Notes: a model not told the origin generated them from the letters alone. DNA of 64,000 nucleotides from Monoplex corrugatus (GCA_030674185.1 CM060315.1:85627454-85691453); one strand, 5' to 3'; counted from the stretch's first letter, positions 33,893 through 45,133 are shown. Made by a program: numbers and translations.

Positions 33893-34048
33893 CTTTGTCA
33901 ATGTCTGAAAGTGCAGCATATGTGGACACAGCAGTGGCTGCCTGTGCTTCTTTTGGTTCCAGGTCTATTTCACTCTCTTCTGGTATCTCCTCCTCCATGT
34001 AGGATGACAGATCAAAGTTCTGCTCACGGTTGTACATGAACTCAGCAG
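33893..34048 (-). CDS. HBS1L: HBS1L-like gene, exon 3
   Basis: A 156-nt phase-1 exon with acceptor TTTCAG and a weaker donor GTTCAG. It starts with AAEFMYNR, the counterpart of the Ala-Ala-Gln-Phe-Ile-Tyr segment of vertebrate HBS1L, and continues into an acidic stretch (YMEEEIPEESEIDLEPKE) and Ala/Ser/Thr-rich residues. It encodes residues 38-89 of the spliced product, the linker between the N-terminal Tyr/Asp-rich peptide and the helical HBS1_N domain. The intron upstream is about 18.7 kb, filled with mobile elements. The open frame reads on past the donor, so the donor was chosen by phase and GT consensus. Confidence 0.85.
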
Positions 34049-34472
34049 CTGAAATACACAATATCAGTTTTCAATTAATCATCAACTAGCAACTAACAGG
34101 TAAGTTGTGATGGGTGAGTTATAATGAGCGAGTTAAAACAACAAACTGTAAAAGCTTATCATTTTTTTAAAATTATATTTTCGCTCTGGTGAGACCAGGT
34201 TGTATAATAATAATAATAATAATATTGGACATTTGTTGAGCGCCTTCCTCCCTCACAAGGAGGGAGCACAAGGCGCTTCACATAATAGACGCACAGAACA
34301 GCCACAAATAGTGTACACATATAACATAAGACATATGGACAGATATGTCACACTTCATACTACAAAACACATCATACCGCACAATACCACATGATAACAT
34401 AATAACACATCTCATACCACATCACTACACACAAATATGGAAAGGAAAACAGAACTATGCATGACAACAAAA

Positions 34473-34473
<1 letters not shown>

Positions 34474-34547
<74 letters not shown>
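34474..34547. repeat. (CA)n microsatellite
   Basis: A pure CA run within the LINE 3' UTR. Confidence 0.95.
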
Positions 34548-34589
34548 CATGCACCCTCTTCAACAATGGGATAAGGAGGAATGATAGAA

Positions 34590-35598
34590 TCAAGAGTGAA
34601 TATGGAGTGTTGTCTCAAAAGCATTTTTGAACAGGTAGGTCTTGAGACCGGTTTTGAAAGATGTGAGAGAAGGAGCATGGCGAAGGTCATATGGGAGACT
34701 GTTCCAAAAGAGAGGAGCTGAGAAAGAGAAAGAGCGTTCACCAAACGACTGAGTTTTTACACGAGGTACAATTAGCAAACGGGTGTCAGAACTTGATCGG
34801 AGCTGTCGTGATGGCAGGTATGTTGAAATCATTTCTGAAACATAAGGGGGAGCTGTGCCTGTAAGAGACGAGAAAGTCAGAGTAGCTATTTTGTATTGTA
34901 TCCGTGCAGATACTGGTAACCAGTGAAGAGACTGCAGAAGTGGTGTAATATGATCTCTCCTTTTAGCCCTACAGACCAGTCTAGCTGCCGCATTTTGGAC
35001 TTTCTGTAGTTTTTGGATCAAGTAGTGTGGACAGCCAACAAGGAGGGAATTACAGTAATCAAGTCTTGACAGTACCAAAGAACAAACCAGGGTTTGTGCT
35101 GCCTGAGTAGTGAGAAGATGCCGAATGGAACTGATTTTCCGGAGTTGGAGATATGCGGCTTTGCAAATATTATTTACATGCTGCTTCATGGAAAGATTGC
35201 AATCAAGAGTGACACCTAGATTTTTCACTGAGGAAATGAAATTGACATCAGATTGTCCAATGCGAAGAGAAGAAGGTAAAGTGCTGTTTACAGATTGTCT
35301 GCCAGAAGAAATGATAATAGCTTCTGTTTTACTGTCGTTTAACTGCAGTTTGTTTTCATTCATCCATATCTTTACATCTTCAGTACAGTTTTGGATAGAA
35401 TCAGTACAAGAATCGATGTCACGAGGATGCGTTTCTTTGTAAAGCTGATTATCATCAGCAAAAGCGTGATGATTGACCGAATGTTTTCTGATCACATCAA
35501 AAAGCGGTTGGGTGTACAAGATGAACAAAACCGGTCCAAGCACAGATCCCTGGGGAACGCCATACTGAATGTTTGAAGGAAGAGAGTGGTTGCCATTT
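34590..35598 (-). CDS. CR1/L2-like reverse transcriptase, C-terminal half, open
   Basis: The frame is open from the truncation to a stop. It starts in the RT palm ([19 protein letters not shown]) and has the catalytic region [12 protein letters not shown] (Phe-Ala-Asp-Asp). [74 protein letters not shown] and [14 protein letters not shown] follow, the order seen in CR1-like pol proteins. The end is [14 protein letters not shown]. The endonuclease and N-terminal RT are missing, so it is an intact fragment, not a working gene. It lies in HBS1L intron 2, just upstream of exon 3. Confidence 0.9.
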
Positions 35599-35723
35599 AT
35601 CTTCCTATTTCACTCCCATGAGACCACGTATCCAATATGGATCCACCCACTTCAGATGGAAATCACGAATGCCTTGAATTCCTAAGAGAAACAAATTTTC
35701 ATGGTGTCCTTTGAACTGAAAGG

Positions 35724-35935
35724 TGTGGCAGCCACAAAGAATCTGAATTTCCAAATTTTAAAAAATCCATTAATGATGCCCTTACATGTGGCAGCCCAAA
35801 AAATCTGAATCCCCAAAGAAAAGAACTACTAGTGGAACCCTTAAAACGAAGGTATAATATTAACAGTTAAAGAATAAGAATCCCCAAACAATGAACCATA
35901 AGATGTGGCAGCCCCAAAGAATCTGGATCCCCAAA
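35724..35935. repeat. Irregular repeat of a GTGGCAGCC...AATCTGAATCCCCAAAG motif
   Basis: Three or four diverged occurrences (near 35726, 35789, 35875 and 35902) of GATGTGGCAGCCCCAAAGAA followed by TCTGGATCCCCAAAG, spaced 30-80 bases. This precedes the conserved part of copy B. Confidence 0.7.
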
Positions 35936-36780
35936 GAAAACAATCTCATGGCTATGCAAAATGGCCAGAAACAGTATTTTTAGTTGTAAGCAGGGCGTGG
36001 TGCCTAGCCTGGCCCTTGATCTCCCTGATCACATGCTGTGATAGACATTCCAGTGTCAGTAAGCAACTGATGCAAGTCTTTCCCTGCTTCACATCTGTTA
36101 AAAAGTAGCGAGTTTTTGCTGTTTATGAAAGCAATTAAAAATAAGTCAAGGTTTTGTCAGCATCCATATTATGTCAAGTATAAGTTCTGTCTCTTGACTG
36201 GACAAAAATTGAAAAATTCTCCCCTAATCATTTCTTATTTATTTACCTTTAATTTGAAGATATCATCAGCACTGCTCAGTGAGATTAACGTGAAGTAGAA
36301 AATGTAAAGAGAGGGACACACAGAATATGGGAGTGAAGTGAAATTAAGTGAGTTATTATCTGGTTATGACTATTCAGTATTGAAATGTCGATGCATTTTG
36401 GGTTATTTCTCTTTTTTTTTTCTTCCCCCCCCCCCCCCCTCTTTGAAACTGTATAGAAAGTGTATGTCTAAGATCTACTAAATTGCAATTCACATGCAAG
36501 ACCAGTCATTGAGACAGCCATAACAGGCACAGAACAGAGCATTCTTAGTCATATGAATTATTTTAGAAAGCACATTCCAAACACTGAAATCATCCCCAAG
36601 CAACACATTTCATGATAACATTATACTGTTTTCATAAAGACCTGGCACATCGGATTGGCAATACACAGAGAACAAGGTGGACAAGAGACACACACTTTTA
36701 TACCCAAGTTAAATGTACTTGTCTGAAGAATAATCAAAGCACAAAACAAAATACGAGTGTTGAAAAAGCATTTTAGTGTT

Positions 36781-37951
36781 TGAAGGACACTTCTACCAAC
36801 AGACCGAGGGTGCAGCCATGGGGTCCCCCGTGAGTCCCATTGTCGCCAACCTCTTTATGGAAAATTTCGAGGAGAAAGCTTTGGCGTCGTTCCACACTCC
36901 TCCACGCTACTGGGCCCCTACATGGATGACACTATGACTGTACTGAAAAGATCAGTGGTAGAAGACTTCACAAACCATCTCAACAACCAACACCCTGCCA
37001 TCAAGCTCACCTATGAGGTAGAAGAGAACGGCAGCATCGCAATGTTGGATACCCGCATCACCCGGATGGAGACAGGCCTCGCCTTCTCCGTCCATAGAAA
37101 GCTGACCCACATGGACCAGTACTTACAATTCGACAGTCACCAGCCACTGGAACACAAGCTTGGAGTAATCCGCACCCTCACCCACCGAGCGAAGACCATC
37201 TGCTCTATCGACACCGCTAGAGAAGAAGAGGTGCAGCACATCAAGAAAGTACTCAAGTGTGTCGGGATACCAGAAGTGGGCCTGGGATATTCTGGGGGGG
37301 GCAAGAAAACCATACCCCACCCCTCCACTGAACGGCCAACCCCTTCGAGAGGGCACATCTCCATGCCATACGTCAGCGGCATCACTGAGGCTCTCAGCAG
37401 GAAGATCAGGAAGTTGGGAGTCAGTGTCCACGCCAAGCCCACCAACACCATCAGAAGCCAGTTAGTCCACCCCAAAGACAAAACAGACAAATTGGACACA
37501 TCAGGGGTGATATACAAGATACTACTGCCAGGACTGTGACCATAGTTACATTGGCGAAACTGAGCGCAACTTGCACAAAAGATTAAAAGAACACAAACGT
37601 GAGTCCTCTCCAGTGGGGGAACATCTGACCCACACCCAACACCACTTTGAAAAGGACAGTGTGCAAGTTCTCAACAAAGAAGCAAGATGGTTCCAGAGGG
37701 GAGTAAAGGAGGCAGTTTACATCGCCGCAAGGAACCCCACCCTCAACCGTGACCGGGGCCGACACAACCTGCCATCGGTGTACTCCTCACTTATTCAGTC
37801 GCACTGTCGTGAGTTCGCTCACAGTGGTGCGCACTGAAGCCAGTTCTCAACCCAGCAGTTGCGCTGAAGAAGTCGGCCGGATCGCCGATGAAAGCTACGC
37901 AGTAAGTAGCCTTTTTCGCACTGAGAGACAGGTTCAGCCAGGTAGCCATTT
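36781..37951 (+). mobile_element. 5'-truncated Penelope-like element with 12-bp target duplication
   Basis: CATTTTAGTGTT occurs directly before (36769-36780) and directly after (37952-37963) the element. The body carries the RT end and a GIY-YIG nuclease domain. The 5' part of the RT is missing. Confidence 0.88.
36785..37837 (+). pseudogene. Penelope-like RT end and GIY-YIG domain, frameshifted
   Basis: The first codons give EGAAMGSPVSPIVANLFMENFE, a Penelope RT signature, then the box around FMDDTMT after a shift near 36915. A 205-codon frame follows with FTNHLNNQHPAIKLTYE, SIAMLDTRITR, RALT-type HRAKTIC and a linker. After another shift near 37535 the GIY-YIG domain appears: HSYIGETERNLHKRLKEH, in which Tyr-Ile-Gly and the catalytic Arg are kept, then HHFEKDSVQVLNKE and REAVYIA-like KEAVYIAARNPTLNRDRG. 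Truncation and two shifts disable it. Confidence 0.87.
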
Positions 37952-38931
37952 CATTTTAGTGTTGTCTCTCCTGTTCTCTGATCGGCCATGCCTTTCACAA
38001 TGAGAAAGCAGAAAATTATAAAAACTCGAACAGAATGGACAGTTATTCACTCTGTTGGTGATACGAACTTGTTAATACAAAACAGACTTTTTTGTTGTAT
38101 TCCCATACCAAGGAAACAATATATAGATATATGTATTACGCCATGAACTTGTAATGGCAATGATTTTTCTTTTCTAATTTCCAGCATCTGACATTTCGGA
38201 TGGTAATACAGTTTCCGACATTTCCATAACCTGTAAAACTGGCCTCCAAAAAATGTTCCTTCCTTCACTACAGCCCAATGATAGCAGACAGTGGTACTGT
38301 TTACAAAAGGAAGCAGTACTGTCCAAATCAGGACCCTGATACTGTTCAAGAAAAGAAGCAGCACTAAGATCATGCCATGGATAGTGTTGAGGAACAAAAC
38401 ATCTGCTTGACATCTTGTTAGTAATTAGAAGCCATCACAAACTCCTGGAAAGTAGACAACGTGAAGAGAGAAAGAAAGAGAGACAAAGACAGTCAGATAA
38501 GAAATACAGGAGAAAGTGCTATATTCATGTCGAACTATGTGACACTTGTAACATAGACTTGGTGAAAAGCCATGTGTAATTTAGTGTACAGACTTGTGTA
38601 TATCGTTTCCTCTAATCAGAACACAAATACAATTGTAAATATCTTATAGTGACAACAAATATTCTTGGATGTTGTCATATTTGTATATATTCTGTGCCTT
38701 CTAAAATGTGTGAATTTAACTGTTCTAACATATGTTTGTCACCAGTAGCCTCAAAGACTGGGTCCAAACCGCCAACATAGTGTTCTGCATTTACTGACAA
38801 ACATAACTGAGCATAATACATAAGGTCAATCATATCTGGCTGCATTAAAACATCTCCTTGAATTAAATATCAGACCTAAGACCTACTGTTTTGAGGGATA
38901 AGCCTGCCGTTTCTATTCATCCATACTGATG

Positions 38932-39506
38932 TTGTGATGGCGGAAGTCTAGCAGACGAGACTGGCCCAGAAGTGACCCCACTGTGTTCACTCAGGTGACA
39001 TCACGTCCTGTGCAGAAAGCTCAGTCGCAGAACAGCCAGCGGCGCCAAAGAGAACGGTCGACCGTAGAAATCTCAAGCAGATCTGTCTGACCTACTGTGA
39101 GTGACGTCCGTGTCCCCTGACGACTTTATCTTGGGATCAAGTGTCCTAAACTAACATTCGTCAGGCGATCCGTAGCTTCCCAACATGGCAACAGGTTGTT
39201 GCTGGTTCGAGATACATTGAATCCTCACGGTGGGCCCACTCAGAACTGCTATCCGCCATCTTGGTACTCGGTGCAACACACCGAACTGGCCATACGGGGT
39301 GTTTCCTGAGCAGACCGGCACCCCCACAAGCGAACGGGACAGCGGCCAGAGCCTGGACAGAAATCCCTAATCTACCAGTAAGTGCTATTTTCTGCTCTGT
39401 GGAATTTATAGCTTAATTAAGTAGAGAACTAGTTCCACACGCCCATAGGCATAGTGCCATACAGAGATTCGGGGCCAGAGCACGCATTCTAAGAGAGGTA
39501 GATACA
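38932..39506 (+). repeat. Probable gypsy 5' LTR
   Basis: It starts TGTTGTGATGGCGG exactly where copy B of the duplication stops matching copy A, and ends in CA at 39505-39506, seven bases before the primer binding site. Without a 3' LTR the borders rest on these two points only. It is GC-richer than its surroundings and contains a CCGCCATCTTGG site at 39249-39260. Confidence 0.6.
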
Positions 39507-39512
39507 CTTTAT

Positions 39513-39527
39513 TGGTGTCAGGAGTAG
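39513..39527 (+). promoter_or_regulatory. Primer binding site
   Basis: TGGTGTCAGGAGTAG resembles sites complementary to a tRNA 3' end (CCA reads as TGG), and it lies where a first-strand primer site is expected. Confidence 0.65.
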
Positions 39528-39601
39528 TTTTTGTTCACGTTTGCTTTATACTCATTCAACACCTATTTATAGACTGTGTTTTCAAATTCTAAAAGAGGAA
39601 A

Positions 39602-41060
39602 ATGCCTCTTAATATTAACACAGCTTCTTTGCAAGAAATGGTGGATCTGTTGCCAGGAATTGGGATGAGGAAGGCGTCAGAAATCATTAGGTTGAGAGAA
39701 AAATATGGGGAGGTGACAGAAGCCATGCTTGAGGCAATAATGCAAGGTGCTTTGAGCCCCCTATTGCTCGATCTAATTGAATTTGGTGGGCTCAGGAGGC
39801 CTCCGGCTGAAACAGTCATTGCTTTGCCTCAACCAACTGTCCAGGAGAGGGAGGCAATGGACGATTTCTGGAGTCCTTTATCCTTACCTCACAGGGGTGA
39901 AGCTGACTCGCATGACAGTCAAGGGCCTGTGTCTGATCAATATTCACAGTTACCCAATTACAGGCACCCAATCGTTGATCCAGGTGTTGGTGGTACAGCC
40001 ACTTGCAGAGAGGAAACTTTGCCTGGCTATCCAGCCACCTACAGAGGATCAAGACGGCTTGGGGTACAGGGAGATACGAAACTGTCTGGGGGGCGGCGGA
40101 TGGAGACAAATTATCAGTTATTGCGGGAACCCAGAGCAAGAGGGCAAATGCCAACAATTTTATTACTCGTCCCATATGATGTGTTCATCTGCACCTTCCA
40201 GAACGCGTGAGAAGAAATTTCTCCGTGGAACAGTTACCGTGGCCCCAATTCAAGAGGGTCAGGATCACCACTAGAATGCAACACCCCTGTGTATAAACCC
40301 CACAGGAAGAGGAGTGACTGCCACTATCACAGTTCCTCGGCGTCACTATCCCCCACCAGACGTGACCGTTTCTCATCATCCAGGCAACACTACCACCCAA
40401 GGTCGTCCAGACATGGCCGGTATGAAGCCGAAGAACAGCATTTCAGCTCCCCTCCTCTTCGTCCCCTCCAAGATCGTCCAGAAGGCACCATTCGAGGTCA
40501 GTTAGGCAGTACCACCACTCTGGTCGGGTTCATGAGCCGGAAAGAGATGGCAATTTCTATTTTGATTCGTCCGAGACGAGGACGAGGAAGCGGCTGCCCA
40601 TCATGCTCATTTTGGACCATGAGGAGACTCCCGGAAACTGCCGAAGAACCTCAGATATGATGGCAAGTCGAACTGGCTTTCTTTCAAACAAAAGTTTGAA
40701 AGCTACCGATCAGTCCTACGTTGGACAGAGCCAGAATGCCGGGATTATCTGGGCTGAAGTCTGGAGGGGAAAGCCTTGGATTTCTACACCATGGCTACTA
40801 GAATGGGCTCTGACTGCTCATTCCGGCAAATAATGAAGAAATTAGAGGTGCGTTTGGAGCCAGGGAACTTGCGGAAACCGCTCGCATCAAATTTCAACAG
40901 GCGCATCAACGACAGGATGAAGCTTTTGATGACTGGGCAGATCGAGTAATGACCCTGGCAACTCCAGCTTTCCGAGACCTCCTGGAAAAATTTTGCCGCC
41001 AAGAACTAATCAACAAGTTCTGTCAAGGATGCGTTGACAAAGAGGAGGGCAAATAATTGA
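39602..41060 (+). pseudogene. gypsy Gag with N-terminal helix-hairpin-helix, frameshifted
   Basis: The ATG frame begins MPLNINTASLQEMVDLLPG and continues IGMRKASEIIRLREKYGEV, a close match to the ComEA-type helix-hairpin-helix motif (Asn-x-Asn-Thr-Ala-Ser ... Leu-Pro-Gly-Ile-Gly). Such motifs bind DNA without sequence preference. The next 400 bases are low-complexity and change frame near 40210. A capsid-like part follows at about 40660-41040, in pieces: SNKSLKATDQSYVGQSQ in one frame, FRQIMKKLEVR in another, with a Trp-rich segment as in Retrotrans_gag domains. At least three frame changes are needed to follow it. HhH similarity is clear; its role is inferred. Confidence 0.7.
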
Positions 41061-41063
41061 AAT

Positions 41064-42244
41064 ATGCCTGTCAGGAAAAGCCCAGATCCATGGAAGAGGC
41101 CCTCAACAGAATATACCAGTTCCAGCATATCTCCATGGCAGTTCACGGCCAGAAGAGGGACCAGTCAAGAACCCCAGATAGGTGCAGTTGGAGTGCCCAA
41201 GGATGCCATGGACAGCCTTAGAGAAGCCATGGAAAAATTGACTGCGAAAGTGGAGGTTCTACAGAATAAAGTAGGCGCAAAAAACACCACTCCAGCAAAC
41301 ACTGGGAGCAGCCAGGTCCAGTGTTTCTTCTGCAAGCAGAGGGGGCACATGAAAAGCGGCTGCTCTCAATATAAGAAATGGCTGGAAAAGAAGTCACAGA
41401 ACAGCCATCCAAAGGAGCTGATCCTCTGCGCAATAATCAGCAATCCAAAGGAGCTGATCCTCTGCGCAATAATCAGCAATCCAAAGGAGCTGATCCTCTG
41501 CGCAATAATCAGCAATCCAAAGGAGCTGATCCACCACGCAATAATCAGCAGTCCAAGGGAGCTGATTTACCATGCAGCAGTCAGGAGTCCAATGGAACTG
41601 ATACACAGCGGAAAAATAAGCCCCAAATAGGAGTGGAGAGGGAAGCAACCGAAGCACTATCAACACAGGGAGGGGTAGACAGTGCATCCAAAACTATCCA
41701 TCATGATAGCAAGGATAACAAAAATAATCCACCTTCGGTTCTGCACCTCAACAAAGTCTGTGCTGGTTCCTCTGGACTCCAAGTGATTGTAGGTGGCATA
41801 CCAGTGGACTCAGGAGCTGAAATAACCATTGTTGCCACATCAGTTTATGATCAATGGAAAGTAAAGCCCAGGAAGATCAAAGATGTGGTCATGCACATGG
41901 CTGACCAGGAATCAGCATTGACGGGCTTTATCACCTCTCCCGTTCAGATCAGGATTGGTCAGTCCTTAATTCAAGAAAGGATTTACGTGGCTCCGATAAG
42001 TGATCCAATGCTCCTGGGGCATGATTTGCTACACCATTGGGGGGCAGTCCATGATATGCAGTCAGACACCTTGGTGATTGGGGCAGAAAGGACTCCTTTG
42101 AAACTGCAGTTTCGAAATACTCCTCCGTCGGTAGCTAAGAGTAATGGCTGCCGAGAAGATAGTGATTCCTCCAAATTCTGTTGCCAGGGTAAGGGGCAAG
42201 GTGGATATAATGCTGCAAGAATACTACATCGAGTCAAGCAATAA
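41064..42244 (+). pseudogene. gypsy nucleocapsid zinc knuckle and aspartic protease
   Basis: The first frame (to 41630) has CFFCKQRGHMKSGC, a CCHC zinc knuckle (Cys-x2-Cys-x4-His-x4-Cys), and a coiled segment before it (LREAMEKLTAKVEVLQNKV). A second frame, one base back, overlaps from 41378 and carries the protease: VGGIPVDSGAEITIVA with the Asp-Ser-Gly active site, and PMLLGHDLLHHWGAVHD, the Leu-Leu-Gly-x-Asp flap end. The overlap of about 250 bases is made of 36-bp repeats open in both frames. A -1 shift here could be programmed or simple decay. A further shift near 42140 leads into the RT frame. Confidence 0.82.
41403..41600 (+). repeat. 36-bp coding tandem repeat between zinc knuckle and protease
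   Basis: Five to six units of CCAAAGGAGCTGATCCTCTG plus CGCAATAATCAGCAAT. They encode a 12-residue repeat in one frame (SKGADPLRNNQQ) and PKELILCAIISN in the other. The last units are diverged. Confidence 0.92.
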
Positions 42245-43830
42245 TCATAATGCCAATGTCTTGATTCCAACAGTATTGCAGAAAGCGCAGTGTAATCCAG
42301 TAATATGCCTGGTCAATCCTGATGACAAATACTACACTATCAAGCAAGGGCAGTACCTGGCTGATGCTTTTGAGGTGGAGGAAATAGTAGAAACTTGCCA
42401 GTCAGGGAAAGAACTTCGCTTCTGCACAGTGACATCATCAAAGAAGCAAAGGAACCCTGATGGTCCCATATATCAGAAATCTAGTCAAGTGCCGGAACAT
42501 CTTCATCAGCTAGCTGATCAGTCAAGCAAGCACCTTTCAAAAGAACAGGAGCAGCAGCTAGAACAACTCTTATGCAGCTATGCGGATGTCTTTGCCAAAA
42601 GTGACCTTGATCTGGGTAACTTTACGGCCATTGAACATGCCATCGACACAAGGGAGGCCAAACCAATCAAGCAGCGTATGCGCCGAACTCCAGCAGTGTT
42701 TGCAGGGGAAGAGGAGGCACACTTGAAAAAGATGCTTGATTCCGGTGTGATTCAGGAGTCAGTTTCTGAATGGGCTTCAGCTCCTGTGTTGATCCGAAAA
42801 AAAGATGGATCTGTTCAGTGGTGTATTGACTACAGGGCTCTCAATGATGTCACTGTGAAGGATACGTTCCCACTCCCGCTGGTTGAGGACTGCATGGATG
42901 CCTTGTCAGGCAGTGTGTGGTTTTCCAAACTGGATGCCAACAGTGCTTACTGGCAAGTGAGGATCAAAGAGGCTGACCGCAAGAAGACTGCATTCCTGAC
43001 AAAGTATGGGCTCTTTGAACATGTCCGGATGGGTTTCGGCCTTACCAATGCGCCTGCGACTTTTGCCCGGGTGGTAAATCTCATCTTGAGGGGTCTCACT
43101 TGGAATACAGTTCTGGCATTCCTGGATGATATTCTGGTGTTGGGCAAAAGTTTTTAGCGACCACTTGCAAAATTTGAAGGAGGTACTTGAGCAGTTCAGG
43201 CAACATGGGATCAAATTAAAGCCAAGGAAATGTTTACTCTTCCAAAAGTAGGTGGAGTTTTTGGGACGTACGGTCAGTAGTAACAAGATGTCAATGTCAG
43301 GTCGTGACATCAAAACAGTTGCTGAGTGGCCTGTACCCATGAGTTCCAAGGACGTCGAATGATTCCTGGGCTTTGTCAACTATCACAGAACATTTGTCCC
43401 AAAGTTTGCAGAACTGGCCCAGCCTTTGTATAGTCTCACAGGAAAAAACAAGTTCAAGTGGGAGAACAACAACAGAAAGCTTTTGAAGCTTTGAAGAAGA
43501 CCTTGACGGAACCACCTGTACTAGCGCTTCCAAATGGAACAGATCCATTTATTCTGGACACTGATGCGAGTGATACAGCAATCGGTGCAGTACTTAGCCA
43601 GGTGCAGGAAGGAGTTGAAAAGGTCATAGCTTACAGCAGTTTTTCCCTCACCCCTGAACAGAGAAGGTATTGCACTACCCGAAAAGAGCTCTTGACTTTT
43701 GAGTATTGTGAGATTTGCAAGGCATTTCAAGTACTATCTGCTCCAGGGGTAGAATTTTCACAGTCAGGACCGACCACTCGAGTCTTATTTGGCTTCTGCG
43801 GTTCAAGGAACCCCAAGGTCAGCTAGCGCG
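42144..43830 (+). pseudogene. gypsy reverse transcriptase and RNase H
   Basis: The open frame to 43157 starts with KIVIPPNSVARVRGKV and ICLVNPDDKYYTIKQG, the region before gypsy RT. RT blocks follow: LIRKKDGSVQWCIDYRALN, DTFPLPLVEDCMDAL, WFSKLDANSAYWQVRI with the first catalytic Asp, MGFGLTNAPATFARVVNLIL and FLDDILVLG with the Asp-Asp pair. A shift at about 43150 and stops near 43250 and 43360 interrupt the thumb. The RNase H is again open from 43458: FILDTDASDTAIGAVLSQ with its Asp, VIAYSSFSLTPEQRRYCTTRKELL with the Glu. It then shifts at about 43735. Not functional. Confidence 0.88.
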
Positions 43831-43834
43831 ATGA

Positions 43835-45068
43835 ATGGAGTTGTCCCAGTACCACATGGTGGTAAAACATCGTCCAGGAGTCAAGCATGGAAATGTGGAC
43901 GCCCTGTCGCGGATTCCGGATGATCTATCCCCATGTCCTACATTCATCGCAGGGATCAAGCCTGAAAATCTGCCTTGTGGGGGTTGCCGTTACTGCCAGA
44001 GAGCTGAGGAGCAATGCGGTGAATTCACTCGAGAAGTGGATGAAGCAAAAACTCTGACCTCAGTACCCCAGTACAATGACGACGGAAGCCAGTCAGATTC
44101 AATCAGAGTGGTAGTTGAGACGGGTTCAGTTGTGAGGACTCAGAAAAGCGAATTTGGGGGAGATTCTTCGGTCCATACCTCATCAAAGGCTGGCTGCAAA
44201 AAGAGCATGCAGGACATTGGGCAAACTTCCAGGGGAAATTTATGCTCCGGATCAGCATCAAAGCTGCAAAAGACAGGAAGGACAGCATTTGCCCAGTGCT
44301 CACCGGACATCCATGGCAGATGGCAGGGTTTCTTGGATGGTCCAGTTCCTGTGAAGGTTCCTGCTGGAGGTTTTCAGGAGTTATTATCAGAGACTCCTGT
44401 CAGTTCGCTTGCACACTCAGGTGTACATGACAGTCCGCTTGTACACTCTGGTGTGCATGACAGTTTTCTTGTACACCCAAGTGTACATGACAGTTCGCTT
44501 GTGCACTCAGGTGTACATGAGTTTTCTTGCGCACTCAGGTGTGCATGACAGTTTTCTTGCGCACTCAGGTGTGCATGACAGTTTTCTTGCGCACTCAAGT
44601 GTGCATGACAGTTTTCTTGCGCACTCAGGTGCGCATGACAGTTTTCTTGTGCGCTCGGGTGCACATGTAAGTTCTCCTGTGCACCCTGGTGTACATGGCA
44701 GTTTTCATGCGCTTTCGGGAAGTACGCATGACAGTTTTCGTGTGTGTATGGGTGACACACACGCCAGGCCACAGTCGGGACACAGTCTTCAGAAAGGTTA
44801 CAGTAGGAATGCTGAGGGACCTCTTGGTTGTTCAGAATTTGAACAAAAGGACCATGACAGGAAGACAAAGGTCAGACAGTGTGCATCGGAGATGGATTCT
44901 CTTGACAGTAAGCCCAAGCAGGCGGCAGAAGGACAGGAAAAAGTTTTTAGTAGGGATGGTCCAAATTACAAAGGAGATTTTGTTCAAGACCATTTTGATG
45001 ATAAGGTGGATCTTGACTGGAATCGCTTCATGGACAACTTCCCTCCTGATGCTTGTGAAGCCGCATAA
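43835..45068 (+). pseudogene. gypsy RNase H-integrase linker with Cys cluster and repeats
   Basis: The first frame begins with MELSQYHMVVKHRPGVKHGN and VDALSR, the conserved end of gypsy RNase H. It then has CGGCRYCQRAEEQCGEF, a four-Cys cluster that may bind zinc. The part from 44390 on is built of 10-residue repeats. A frame change near 44530 joins two open pieces. A long linker here is usual for this gypsy group, but the repeat content is not. Confidence 0.7.
44400..44745 (+). repeat. 30-bp coding minisatellite in pol
   Basis: About eleven units of a 30-bp sequence such as GTGCATGACAGTTTTCTTGC plus GCACTCAGGT encode VHDSFLAHSG. Early units read VHDSPLVHSG, later ones VHDSFLVRSG. One unit near 44530 has a length change that shifts the frame. 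Both strands are open over the array. Confidence 0.92.
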
Positions 45069-45133
45069 AGGATTCTGGTTTTGACATCAGAATCCAGAAT
45101 AATCAAGCGCACATCAAGATCTGTGAGTTAGAA

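Larger units (their letters stand above)
34200..35605 (-). mobile_element. 5'-truncated CR1/L2-like LINE
   Basis: The minus strand has an open RT 3' half and then a 3' UTR ending in a hairpin (GAAGCGCCTTGTG, later GGAGGAAGGCGCTC) and an (ATT)n tail at 34202-34225, as in CR1/L2-type elements. A CA microsatellite has grown inside the 3' UTR at 34474-34547. Truncation falls near 35605. Confidence 0.88.
35945..38931. repeat. Copy B of the dispersed duplication
   Basis: It matches 213-1990. The match runs 35945-36400, is broken by about 1.6 kb that contains the Penelope-like fragment, and resumes at about 37985-38931, where the gypsy 5' LTR cuts it off. No coding capacity was seen apart from the insertion. 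Confidence 0.8.

Noticed and set aside
37123..37517. Minus-strand frames over 37.1-37.5 kb
   Set aside because: They are antisense to the Penelope-like protein, whose plus-strand motifs are recognised.
40185..40833. Ser/Arg-rich frame near 40300 as an SR-type splicing protein
   Set aside because: It sits between Gag parts of the gypsy element in shifting frames, and its composition fits a decayed Gag linker.
41403..44745. CRISPR-like regular repeats of 30 and 36 bp
   Set aside because: The units abut with no unique spacers, they are multiples of three and lie in frame within gypsy gag-pol, and the DNA is animal.
44374..44868. 164-codon minus-strand frame with QENCHAHLSA repeats
   Set aside because: It is the reverse reading of the 30-bp coding repeat in the gypsy linker, and the plus strand joins to recognised RNase H and integrase ends.
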